Origin: Acetobacter conturbans
GTDB taxonomy: Bacteria > Pseudomonadota > Alphaproteobacteria > Acetobacterales > Acetobacteraceae
Assembly: GCF_011516755.1 (NCBI RefSeq)
Contig: NZ_WOSY01000010.1
Location: 62,001 to 126,000 of the forward strand
Direction of reading: 5' to 3'
DNA: 64,000 nucleotides
Shown: one piece after another, positions 35,801-46,286 of the stretch
How the letters are laid out: the number at the start of each line of letters is the position of its first letter
Numbering within the stretch: position 1 is the stretch's first letter
Notes under the pieces: generated by a model
Databases searched by the model: none
What the model was told of the DNA's origin: nothing
What the model saw: the letters and a program-made list of their open reading frames with translations, nothing else
Position numbers and translations under genes: made by a program

Positions 35801-37279
35801 ATGTCTTCCTTCCCGGCTTCCAAGATGACCACTGTAGCGCATGATGCAGAACATGCAGCCTTGCCTGCCCCCGGGAAGCTGGCCGAATATCGCACGGAAC
35901 GCGACCTTCTGGGTGCAGTCGAAATTCCGGCTGACACGCTGTGGGGGGTCCATACCTTCCGGGCCCTCCAGAATTTCCCGATCAGCGGCACCCCCATCGG
36001 CTCATTCGGCGCGCTGGTAAACGCTCTGGTCACCGTAAAACGCGCTGCGGCCCGCGCCAACCACGCGCTCGGTTATCTGGATACAAAACGGGCACAGGCC
36101 ATTGAAGACGCCTGTAGCGCGATTCTGTCTGACAGACGCTATCACAGCCATTTTGTCGTGGATGCGATGCAGGGCGGCGCGGGCACTTCGTCCAACATGA
36201 ACACGAACGAAGTCATTGCGAATGTGGCACTGAAAATTCTGGGTGAGGCCCCGGGCACATATGCGGTGCTTCATCCCAATGATCATGTGAATATGGCCCA
36301 GTCCACCAACGACGTTTATCCGACGGCGCTGCGACTGGGTCTGATGCAGGCCGTTAAGCCTTTGCTTGAGGCCCTGAAAGCCCTTGCTGAGGCATTTGCG
36401 GAAAGGGCGGATATCTTCGGACAGATCCTGAAGGTTGGACGCACACAGCTCCGCGACGCTGTCCCCATGACTCTCGGGCAGGAATTCCGCGCTTTTCAGC
36501 ATACGATAGAGAATGAAATCAGCAGCCTGGACAACAGCCTGTCGATGTTCCTGCAAGTTAACCTCGGTGGAACCGCCATCGGCACCGGCCTGAATACGGA
36601 TACACGTTATCGCGACGCCGTCATTGCGGAACTGCGGGTCCTGACAGGCCAGAAGATTGAGTCGGTCCCTGACCTGATCGAAGCGACATCCGACGTTGGA
36701 GCATTCGTGTCCTTCTCGGGTCATCTCAAGAGGCTGGCGCTAAAACTATCCAAGATTTCCAGTGATCTGCGGCTGCTTTCCAGTGGTCCGCGTGCCGGTC
36801 TGGGAGAGATCACGCTGCCTGCCGTGCAGGCTGGCTCTTCCATCATGCCCGGCAAGGTCAATCCGGTCATTCCGGAAGCCGTCAATCAGGTGGCATACCT
36901 CGTCGCCGGTTACGATACGACAGTCACGCTGTGCGCGGATGGAGGGCAACTCCAGTTGAATCCGTTCGAACCGATGATTGGGTACTGCCTTTATTCATCA
37001 CTGACAATTCTGCACTCAGCTGTGAATGTCCTGGCATCCCGATGTGTATCGGGCATTTCAGCAAACATCGTTCAGTGTCAGTATCTGTCTGAGCGCAGCA
37101 TTGGGCTGGTTACGGCTCTCGTGCCGGTTCTCGGATACGACACGTGCTCGGCCATTGCCCGACGCGCTCTTACGGAAAACAGGACCGTAAAAGAACTCGT
37201 GCACGCAGAAGGCCTGTTACCTGACGATCAGCTCGAAGCACTCCTGCGTCCGGAAGCGCTCACGCGCCCCAACCTGTAG
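35801..37279 (+). CDS. aspA: Aspartate ammonia-lyase
   Basis: 492 residues from the ATG at 35801; starts at 35750 and 35825 are also possible. ERDLLGAVEIPADTLWGVHT, GGAGTSSNMNTNEVIANVA, the HPNDHVNMAQSTND segment and the superfamily signature GSSIMPGKVNPVIPE are present. The pattern fits aspartase better than fumarase C, notably RTQLRDAVPMTLGQEFRAF and SSGPRAGLGEI. It releases ammonia from aspartate to give fumarate. Paired with the divergent aminotransferase it links aspartate nitrogen to the citric acid cycle. Confidence 0.93.
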   Translation: MSSFPASKMTTVAHDAEHAALPAPGKLAEYRTERDLLGAVEIPADTLWGVHTFRALQNFPISGTPIGSFGALVNALVTVKRAAARANHALGYLDTKRAQAIEDACSAILSDRRYHSHFVVDAMQGGAGTSSNMNTNEVIANVALKILGEAPGTYAVLHPNDHVNMAQSTNDVYPTALRLGLMQAVKPLLEALKALAEAFAERADIFGQILKVGRTQLRDAVPMTLGQEFRAFQHTIENEISSLDNSLSMFLQVNLGGTAIGTGLNTDTRYRDAVIAELRVLTGQKIESVPDLIEATSDVGAFVSFSGHLKRLALKLSKISSDLRLLSSGPRAGLGEITLPAVQAGSSIMPGKVNPVIPEAVNQVAYLVAGYDTTVTLCADGGQLQLNPFEPMIGYCLYSSLTILHSAVNVLASRCVSGISANIVQCQYLSERSIGLVTALVPVLGYDTCSAIARRALTENRTVKELVHAEGLLPDDQLEALLRPEALTRPNL

Positions 37280-37289
37280 AAGCTGTTAC

Positions 37290-38228
37290 TCACAAAGCCG
37301 AATGTGTGCCCGGCCAGTTACGGGAAGCCGCCATCGATTTGGCCACTTCGATCAGGAGTTCACGCACGGCAAGAGAGGCTTCCGTTTCCGGGATCATCTC
37401 CGGCATGCAGAGCGAGACATCTTCCTGAATGGTCGGACTCTGCAAAGGATAGATCTTCGATTTTCCCGGCACGACAATCCGGCTCGCGACTGACCAGGGC
37501 AGGATCGTACTGCCAAGCCCGTCAGCAATGGCGTACTGCAGCGTGATCAGCGCCTCTATCTCCGCGACGATGGTCGGCTGAAGTTGCTTGCGCAGAAAAG
37601 CCATGTCGATGCTTTTCCGAACAAAATTGTGCCGGGGCGGCACCAGCAGCGGGATATCGACAATATCCTGAAGCTGCACAGCCCCGCCTTCCTCGCTGGA
37701 AAGCTCAAGACTCTCGGGAGCCAGAAGAAAGAATTCCTCTTTCATGAGGGGCATGAACATGACCCCCTTGATCGGCCCGGCACCATGAATGACCGCCATA
37801 TCCAGCCGTCCGGTCATGATCAGCTCGCTGTAGATGTCGTCGAAACTTTCCGTCAGATGCAGTGTGATACCCGGCAGCTTTTCGCGAACGAGATGAAGGA
37901 GTTCCACGGACAGCGTTGAGCCTGCGCTGTAAGGAGACAGGCCGACCGACACCTTCCCCACCAGCGGCCCACTTCCCTGGCTGATCTCCACCATGGCCCG
38001 GTCCAGCTGCTTGATCAGCGTTTGCGCATGACGATAAAGATCAGAACCGGCGGCCGTAGGCGTCACGCCACTTTTACTGCGTATAACGAGCTTTTTCTTG
38101 AAAGCACTTTCAAGAGTTGCCAGTTGCTGGCTCAATGCAGGCTGTGCAATATTGAGCAGATCCGCCGCACGGGAAATGGACCCGAGGTCGATAATCTTTA
38201 CGAATGCCTGAAGGCGCCTGATGTCCAT
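37290..38228 (-). CDS. LysR-type regulator, Nac-like
   Basis: 312 residues with a GGAGG site six bases before the ATG. The N-terminal helix-turn-helix reads MDIRRLQAFVKIIDLGSISR and LNIAQPALSQQLATLE, close to Nac (nitrogen assimilation control protein), including the RSKSGVTPTAAG turn. The C-terminal part is a substrate-binding-like effector domain. It ends 10 bases from the convergent aspA and is divergent from the TonB receptor gene. Control of the flanking island through TCATAA-N8-TAT sites is inferred. Nac in enterics is itself made under nitrogen limitation; whether that holds here is unknown. Confidence 0.88.
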   Translation of the reverse strand: MDIRRLQAFVKIIDLGSISRAADLLNIAQPALSQQLATLESAFKKKLVIRSKSGVTPTAAGSDLYRHAQTLIKQLDRAMVEISQGSGPLVGKVSVGLSPYSAGSTLSVELLHLVREKLPGITLHLTESFDDIYSELIMTGRLDMAVIHGAGPIKGVMFMPLMKEEFFLLAPESLELSSEEGGAVQLQDIVDIPLLVPPRHNFVRKSIDMAFLRKQLQPTIVAEIEALITLQYAIADGLGSTILPWSVASRIVVPGKSKIYPLQSPTIQEDVSLCMPEMIPETEASLAVRELLIEVAKSMAASRNWPGTHSAL

Positions 38229-38556
38229 GTGAACCTCCGGGTCAGTCCGAGTGAAGCGAAGGCTCGAAGAGACAAGGTTCGAGGCGCTCAGTCAATGAGT
38301 TCCTCTCGCCGAACATTTGCACGTGTCTCACATGACACGGCGGATGCTGATTACAACGTCCGTCTCCACGCCGTGATTTTTCACATGCATTTCTATTTAT
38401 TATTTAATTATAAGATGTTTGTCGCATTTCGGCTTAAAAAGGGAATGTCAAACGTTACATATCGATAATCTGTATGACGCCACATCATAACGATACCGTA
38501 TCATATTAATTAGCTAATTTGTTGTGCTCATTTTGTGCGGTCTTCGGGAGAGTGTC
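38229..38556. promoter_or_regulatory. Divergent control region between the LysR gene and the TonB receptor gene
   Basis: A 328-base AT-rich gap. It holds Nac-like site 3 (38485-38501) with a related inverted half GATAATCTGTATGA at 38464-38477, so the two form a dyad centred near 38481. About 60 bases remain to the receptor start. I see no gene in it. Confidence 0.55.
38485..38501 (+). promoter_or_regulatory. Putative Nac-type operator 3
   Basis: TCATAACGATACCGTAT matches TCATAA-N8-TAT and ATA-N9-TAT. Its second half (CCGTAT) also approaches the TNGTAT half of the published enteric Nac consensus. It lies upstream of the TonB receptor gene and may also serve the divergent regulator gene. Confidence 0.55.
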
Positions 38557-41016
38557 ATGGCGGGTCTGTCGAAAAAGAAATTATACCTTGTTTCCGGAGT
38601 AATGGTCAGCACCTTTGTTCCCACTCTTGCTCATGCGGAGACTTCTACTTCGTCGAAAAGCGTGAAGCATTATAAAGTGGAAAAAAAGGCGGTCGCTTCG
38701 GCACGCCCGGCCCATACAGCTCCCACCTCCGTTCACGCGTCCAACGCTGAAGTGGTTCATGTCGCCGTCCACAGAACGAACTCCGTTTTCAACACATCCA
38801 CGCCACAGCACAGCACAACGCAGGTCACGGTCGTAACGGGTGCGGAACTCCTCAAAACCGGCCAGTCGAATGTTCTCTCCGCTCTCGCGCAGGCTAACCC
38901 GGCGATCACCACCGCAGCTCTCCCCGGTGGCGGCGCGAGTTCCTTTGTGCAGACCATGCAGCTCCGCGGCCAGTCGCCTGATGACACGCTGATTCTGATC
39001 AACGGACACCGCCGCCACATCGGTGCGAATTTCAACTCGAACTCCGGCACCAACTGGGGCAGCGAGCCCGCCGACATCTCGCTCATCCCTGTGAGCGCCA
39101 TCGATCATATCGAAGTGATCACCGAAGGCGCGTCCGCTCTGTATGGACAGGATGCCATCGCGGGCGCGGTGAACATCGTGCTTAAGAAAGACACGCATGG
39201 TGGCAGCGTAAACTTCAAGAACAGTGGTTTTTATGCCGGTGACGGTCAGGCCCTCGACGGGTCGGCGAATTACGGCATGGCGATCGGCAACAAGGGCGGT
39301 TATCTTGATCTCGCCGCACAGGTTGCGCACCAGATGCCGACAACCCGTGGTGGAGATTTCTACGGGACGCTGTTCAGTGATTCACGAAACGAAACAGCAA
39401 ACCGCAATGTCCAGCGGGGTCTCGGGATCCCTAAATCCACTCTGGAAACGCTGAGTGAAAACATGGCCGTGCCGTTCGGGCAGGGTTTCGAATTCTACAG
39501 CACATCGACCTTCTCTCACCGTCGGGCAAATGTTGCGGAAACGTACCGTAGCGCCGCTGCTACCGATAGCTGGATCAATCCTACCCTGTATCCCAATGGT
39601 AACCAGCCCTACATTACCATGGACCAATATGATTTTCAGACTGACAACGGTATCAGAACGCATAAATTCGGTTTTGCGTGGGATGCCTATGTCACTTACG
39701 GCCGTGACCAGCAGAAATACGGCACTAAGGATTCCGAGAACGTTTCGATCCCGGGAAGCACCCAGACCTCCTTCTATGATGGCTCTTCGATTGCCTCCGA
39801 ACTGACCGCCGGCCTGCGCGGCTCCCGTTCGTTCCGCACAAGCCTTCTGCCGCGTGAAATCAATCTTCGGTTCGGCGCTGAATATCGTCACGACACTTTC
39901 CAGATGACAGAAGGTGAACCTGCTTCATGGGAAGGTCTCGGGGCTACCGATCACCCTGGTAACGTGCCTCTGGCGGTGACCGATCAGAACCGTGACGTTT
40001 ATGAAGGCAACGTCAATCTTGATTTCCATATCACCAAAAAATGGGAATGGACGCTGGGAGGCCGTGCCGCGAGCTACAATAATCTCGCCACGGTGGAAAC
40101 TGGGTCGATCGGCACGCGCTATGACTTCAATAAGCGCTGGGCCATTCGTGCCAACATCAACACCGGCTACCGCCCGCCGACACTGGGTGAGATGTCCTAT
40201 TTCTACTCGGCGCCGTATCCGGGCTACACCGTCGATCAGATTCCGGCCAACAGCGCCATTGCCAAATATCTTGGCGCAGGGAAAATGAAGGGCGAATACT
40301 CCCGCAGCTATTCAATCGGTCTTGATGCAAGCCCGATTGATAACTTCCACATCACCGGCAATCTGTATTACATCGCGATCAATGGCCGTCTGGGCAGCAC
40401 GAAATCCTACAGTGTTGACACAAGCGACACCACTCTGATGAACCTGCTTTCGGCAGCAAGCCTTACGAGTGCAACAACGCTGTCCTATTACGCCAATCTT
40501 TATAACACCCAGACTTTCGGTGGTGATCTCAACGCGAACTATACTCTGCATACCAATCGCTATGGTAAGTTCGTATTCTCCATGGGCATCAACTTTTCCG
40601 ATAACGAAATCCGGTCCGCCAAAGACAACCTCGTCAATGAATACACCAAGCAGATGGTCCTGCATGCTGCCCCAAAAAACCGTGAACAGATCAGTGTAAA
40701 CTGGGAAATGGGCAAATGGTCCTTCTTTGTGCAGGAAATGCGTTACGGTTCGATCATTTACATGGCATCCCCAACCGGCGCGGGCAGCGTTCCGTTCAAA
40801 CAGAACCCGGGTTTCATCACGAATCTGGAACTTGATTACAAAATCATGCCTCGCTGGACTGTCGGTGTGGGCGCCAATAACGCTGGAAACAAATATCCGA
40901 CCCACATTTCCCGTATTATTGCCAACACTCAGCAGGGTCTTTCCAAATACGCATCTTACTCCCCGTATGGGTTTAACGGCGGCATGTATTACGTGAAGAC
41001 TTCGCTCGACTTCTGA
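38557..41016 (+). CDS. TonB-dependent outer-membrane receptor
   Basis: 819 residues from the ATG at 38557 (GGGAG site). The signal peptide ends at AHAE. The plug domain includes QVTVVTGAELLKTGQ, MQLRGQSPDDTLILINGHRRH and VITEGASALYGQDAIAGAVNIVLK. The rest is a 22-strand type barrel ending in the aromatic residue of SLDF. A His/Lys/Thr/Ser-rich stretch follows the signal peptide, and no signalling (STN) domain is evident. It imports an unknown ligand with energy from TonB. The neighbouring genes suggest an organic nitrogen compound rather than iron, but that is inference. Confidence 0.92.
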   Translation: MAGLSKKKLYLVSGVMVSTFVPTLAHAETSTSSKSVKHYKVEKKAVASARPAHTAPTSVHASNAEVVHVAVHRTNSVFNTSTPQHSTTQVTVVTGAELLKTGQSNVLSALAQANPAITTAALPGGGASSFVQTMQLRGQSPDDTLILINGHRRHIGANFNSNSGTNWGSEPADISLIPVSAIDHIEVITEGASALYGQDAIAGAVNIVLKKDTHGGSVNFKNSGFYAGDGQALDGSANYGMAIGNKGGYLDLAAQVAHQMPTTRGGDFYGTLFSDSRNETANRNVQRGLGIPKSTLETLSENMAVPFGQGFEFYSTSTFSHRRANVAETYRSAAATDSWINPTLYPNGNQPYITMDQYDFQTDNGIRTHKFGFAWDAYVTYGRDQQKYGTKDSENVSIPGSTQTSFYDGSSIASELTAGLRGSRSFRTSLLPREINLRFGAEYRHDTFQMTEGEPASWEGLGATDHPGNVPLAVTDQNRDVYEGNVNLDFHITKKWEWTLGGRAASYNNLATVETGSIGTRYDFNKRWAIRANINTGYRPPTLGEMSYFYSAPYPGYTVDQIPANSAIAKYLGAGKMKGEYSRSYSIGLDASPIDNFHITGNLYYIAINGRLGSTKSYSVDTSDTTLMNLLSAASLTSATTLSYYANLYNTQTFGGDLNANYTLHTNRYGKFVFSMGINFSDNEIRSAKDNLVNEYTKQMVLHAAPKNREQISVNWEMGKWSFFVQEMRYGSIIYMASPTGAGSVPFKQNPGFITNLELDYKIMPRWTVGVGANNAGNKYPTHISRIIANTQQGLSKYASYSPYGFNGGMYYVKTSLDF

Positions 41017-41038
41017 GACCTTTTTACGAAGAATCTGA

Positions 41039-41064
41039 ATTCCGGGGCAAAAAGACCCCGGAAT
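41039..41064 (+). terminator. Hairpin after the TonB receptor gene
   Basis: ATTCCGGGG pairs with CCCCGGAAT around an 8-base loop, 22 bases after the stop. No T-run follows directly. A second perfect 9-bp hairpin (ATCCGGAGA/TCTCCGGAT, 41089-41114) comes 24 bases later, so the two may act together. Confidence 0.6.
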
Positions 41065-41114
41065 ATCTGAAGACTTTCCACCACCATGATCCGGAGACTG
41101 CACGTTCTCCGGAT

Positions 41115-41859
41115 CGAGAAAAATCTTTATTCCTGCCAATCACTCAAGGATTGTCAGGAATAGGCTTTCTCCTGCCAGACGATCTTTCCGATACATTCGT
41201 GGACTGCCGGGTTTTCATACCCCTTCTCTCAAGCTCCGTTGGCAAACAGCCCACCAGCTGGTCATGTCAGCCGCACCAGATACTCATCCCGCCCGCAACC
41301 GAAGCTATGGCACAATTGCCCTTCGTGGCCTCCTGTAAATCCTGCACCGCCACGGCAGAGCCTTCCGGCAGGCTTTCATGTGCAGACCTTATGTAGGTCC
41401 AGAACATTTTTCCGCACATGATTACTCGGCGATCGAAAAACCCATCACATAATGCAGAATGTGCCCCCTGAGGCAGATACATCCTCCGCACCAAGGGATC
41501 TGAGAACCTGGATCGGTTGCGAAGTGACATATGCGGCATGGGGTAAAAACGGATAAGTCCGGGCCAGAAAGCGTGCCCCGGCCCCGCAGGCGAAAAGAGG
41601 CTACCCCCACCGGGACGAGCGGGATGCTCCAATGCCTCTCTCCGGCGGGGGTGTGCGACATTCCCAAGCAATGCAGCCGCCAGATATCCGCACAACCCGT
41701 CATCAACAGGCTCGCTTTCGCTCCTCTCGCGCTCCACCCAATCGGTAGGTGCACACCCGACTGTCAGTTGGACTGTCTACACATTTCAGAGACCTAGCCA
41801 CTACCCTCTTAAAAAGAGGCCGGGCCGCCTGTTAAGGTGCGCGCAAAAGGACTGTGACA
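41115..41859. other. 745-base gap with no recognised gene
   Basis: Open frames on the minus strand here (for example 156 codons at 41267-41737 and 110 codons at 41422-41754) show no family likeness and overlap each other. A GACTGTC repeat occurs twice at 41759-41777, and a small hairpin lies at 41805-41819. I cannot match it to an RNA, IS element or degraded gene with confidence. It may be the remains of a lost gene or mobile element. Confidence 0.4.
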
Positions 41860-42552
41860 ATGCGGTATGTCTTTCCTCCTGCTCCCACTCCCTCCATTCC
41901 CGTCTCCGGGACGGACTCAGCCTTTCCCGTCCGCCGCATCTGGTGTGTCGGGCGTAACTATGGCGAACACACAAGGGAAATGGGGGGAGATCCGGCCAAC
42001 GATACGCCGATCTTCTTCGCCAAACCCGCTGACGCCGTCACGCTGGACCGCACACTGCCGTTCCCACTGCACACAACCGATCTTCACCACGAGATCGAAC
42101 TTGCCGTCGCCATCGGTGGACAGGGCGTACATGTGCCCGCAGGGAAAGCGCTCGATCTGGTGTATGGCTATGCGCTCGCACTCGACATGACGCGCCGCGA
42201 CCTTCAGGCCATCGCCAAGAAAAAAGGTCAGCCCTGGGATCTCGCCAAGGGATTCGATCAGTCCTGCCCGATCACTCCCATCCGCCCGGTTACCGAGATC
42301 GGCCATCCCACGCAGGGGCGTATTTCACTGAGCGTGAATGGCGAAATCCGTCAGAATGGCGAAATCCGTGATCTGATCTGGCCGATCCCCGAGATCATAG
42401 CGACCCTCTCCAACTTTGTGGAACTCCGTCCGGGCGATCTGATCCTGACCGGCACGCCATCGGGCGTCGGCCCCGTACTGGCAGGCGACAGGCTGGTCGG
42501 AGAATGCGATGGCGTAGGACGGCTGGAGGTCGCATACGCCACCCGGGACTGA
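41860..42552 (+). CDS. Fumarylacetoacetate hydrolase family protein
   Basis: 230 residues from the ATG at 41860 (AGGA site); a GTG two codons earlier is possible. The core starts with IWCVGRNYGEHTREMG, and the metal-binding residues lie in HHEIELAVAIG and GYALALDMTRRDLQ. LILTGTPSGVGPVLAGD closes the fold. The type is YcgM/FAHD1-like, whose members act as acylpyruvases or oxaloacetate decarboxylases. The gene stands alone between an empty region and clpB. Confidence 0.9.
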   Translation: MRYVFPPAPTPSIPVSGTDSAFPVRRIWCVGRNYGEHTREMGGDPANDTPIFFAKPADAVTLDRTLPFPLHTTDLHHEIELAVAIGGQGVHVPAGKALDLVYGYALALDMTRRDLQAIAKKKGQPWDLAKGFDQSCPITPIRPVTEIGHPTQGRISLSVNGEIRQNGEIRDLIWPIPEIIATLSNFVELRPGDLILTGTPSGVGPVLAGDRLVGECDGVGRLEVAYATRD

Positions 42553-42586
42553 GGGTTGCAAAGACGTTTGTCCGCACGGAACAACT

Positions 42587-42615
42587 CTTGCATTCGCTTT
42601 CTTTGCCCCCATATT
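42587..42615 (+). promoter_or_regulatory. RpoH (heat-shock sigma) type promoter of clpB
   Basis: CTTGCA (42587-42592), a 14-base spacer and CCCCATATT (42607-42615) match the heat-shock promoter pattern CTTGAAA-N(11-16)-CCCCATNT closely. It lies about 97 bases upstream of the clpB start. Confidence 0.7.
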
Positions 42616-42711
42616 CTTCTACAAGATCAAGACCATGGCCGCGCCGCCTCCTTGAGGGGCGCCCTCCCATGGCCCTGACCGTCGCCTCACTTCAAAGGGA
42701 CACACAGGAAT

Positions 42712-45318
<2,607 letters not shown>

Positions 45319-45345
45319 TCGCCAGTTCAGTCGCGTTGATTAAAG

Positions 45346-45374
45346 AGAGGCTCCCATCCGGGGGCCTTTTCTTG
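45346..45374 (+). terminator. clpB terminator
   Basis: GAGGCTCCC pairs with GGGGGCCTT (one mismatch) around a short loop and is followed by TTTTCTTGTTTT. It begins 28 bases after the clpB stop. Confidence 0.7.
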
Positions 45375-45544
45375 TTTTGTGGAGGTTTTCGGGATGTTCC
45401 CCTCGCGCTCCGGGGAGATCGCCATTGCGGAGGGTGAATCTGGGTGAACACCCTTTTTCCTGCGTTGAGAACAGCCAAACAGTTTGCGCAACTTTTCCCG
45501 GCAGCCCCGCGTTCAGATTATCAACTCAACACGGAGCTATTCTC

Positions 45545-45709
45545 ATGGACCTTCTTCGCTGGACCCTGATCTTTCTGATCTTCGCGCTGATCTCCGCCGT
45601 GTTCGGCTTCACCGGCATCGCCGCGAACTTTGCCTATATCGGTAAGATCCTGTTCTTCATCTTCATCATCCTGTTTATCGTCGGCCTGCTGTTCGGCCGC
45701 CGAGCGTGA
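45545..45709 (+). CDS. DUF1328 (YtjA-type) small membrane protein
   Basis: 54 residues from the ATG at 45545 with a CGGAGC site. The sequence is almost wholly two hydrophobic segments: WTLIFLIFALISAVFGFTGI and [17 protein letters not shown], ending GRRA. This matches the DUF1328 family in size and pattern. The role is unknown; family members are often stress-linked. The 3' end overlaps the convergent dsbB gene by 35 bases. Confidence 0.88.
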   Translation: MDLLRWTLIFLIFALISAVFGFTGIAANFAYIGKILFFIFIILFIVGLLFGRRA

Positions 45710-46220
45710 CCACAAGGACCAGTAATCCAATCAGAACCGCGCAAGCTGCCAGCCCTCCCATCACAGTGAGTGAGATGGGAAGCCAGTTGAACAGATAGGT
45801 GGGCTGATCACAGGGTTTCCCCGGATGCAGGGGCATGGAGGCCAGACGTTCAGCGATCGTCTGGCCTTTCAGTTGAGGGGCCGCACATTCCGGCAGTGGA
45901 CTTGGCCAGAAACCCCACTCGACACCCGCATGAACGAGGCTCAGAACCATATCTGCCAGCAGGGCAGGCACTCCCAGCACCGCGACGGGAACCGCCCAGC
46001 GCCGGGGAACGATCATCCCGATGACACCAATGGCGATCGCGATGCGCCAGGGCCAGCGCTCCCAAAAGCACAGGGCGCACGGAACCATCCCCATCCTGTT
46101 CTGAAGCCACCACACCAGAGACAGGGCGGCCACGCCGGAGACAATCAGCAGGAGATTGGGCAGGCGAACGGAGCCCGGCGTCTGCCGAATAAAAATCCTG
46201 CGTCGTGATATCATGCGCAT
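45675..46220 (-). CDS. dsbB: Disulfide bond formation protein B
   Basis: 181 residues with four membrane segments. The first periplasmic cysteine pair is in [14 protein letters not shown] (CxxC with the following quinone-site arginine); the second pair lies in the second loop at LPECAAP and GKPCDQPT. It re-oxidises DsbA with ubiquinone. Neither dsbA nor other redox genes are adjacent. Its 3' end overlaps the DUF1328 gene on the other strand. Confidence 0.9.
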   Translation of the reverse strand: MRMISRRRIFIRQTPGSVRLPNLLLIVSGVAALSLVWWLQNRMGMVPCALCFWERWPWRIAIAIGVIGMIVPRRWAVPVAVLGVPALLADMVLSLVHAGVEWGFWPSPLPECAAPQLKGQTIAERLASMPLHPGKPCDQPTYLFNWLPISLTVMGGLAACAVLIGLLVLVVTLGGRTAGRR

Positions 46221-46286
46221 ACGTCCCGCGTGGTCATGGTCATCGTGCGGAAACCCTTCCGGGTTACCTTGCCCGACGCCTCTTTA

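Noticed and set aside
35801-37279. Fumarase C instead of aspartase
   Set aside because: The superfamily signature fits both, but the LRDAVPMTLGQEFRAF and SSGPRAGLGEI segments match aspartases, and the pairing with an aspartate aminotransferase agrees.
41549-41625. AGTCCGGGC-like stretch suggesting RNase P RNA
   Set aside because: Only a short match; the conserved P4 and later core elements are not present on either strand.
41267-41737. Minus-strand open frame of 156 codons in the empty region
   Set aside because: No recognisable motif, overlapped by other frames of similar size and no ribosome site; treated as non-coding.
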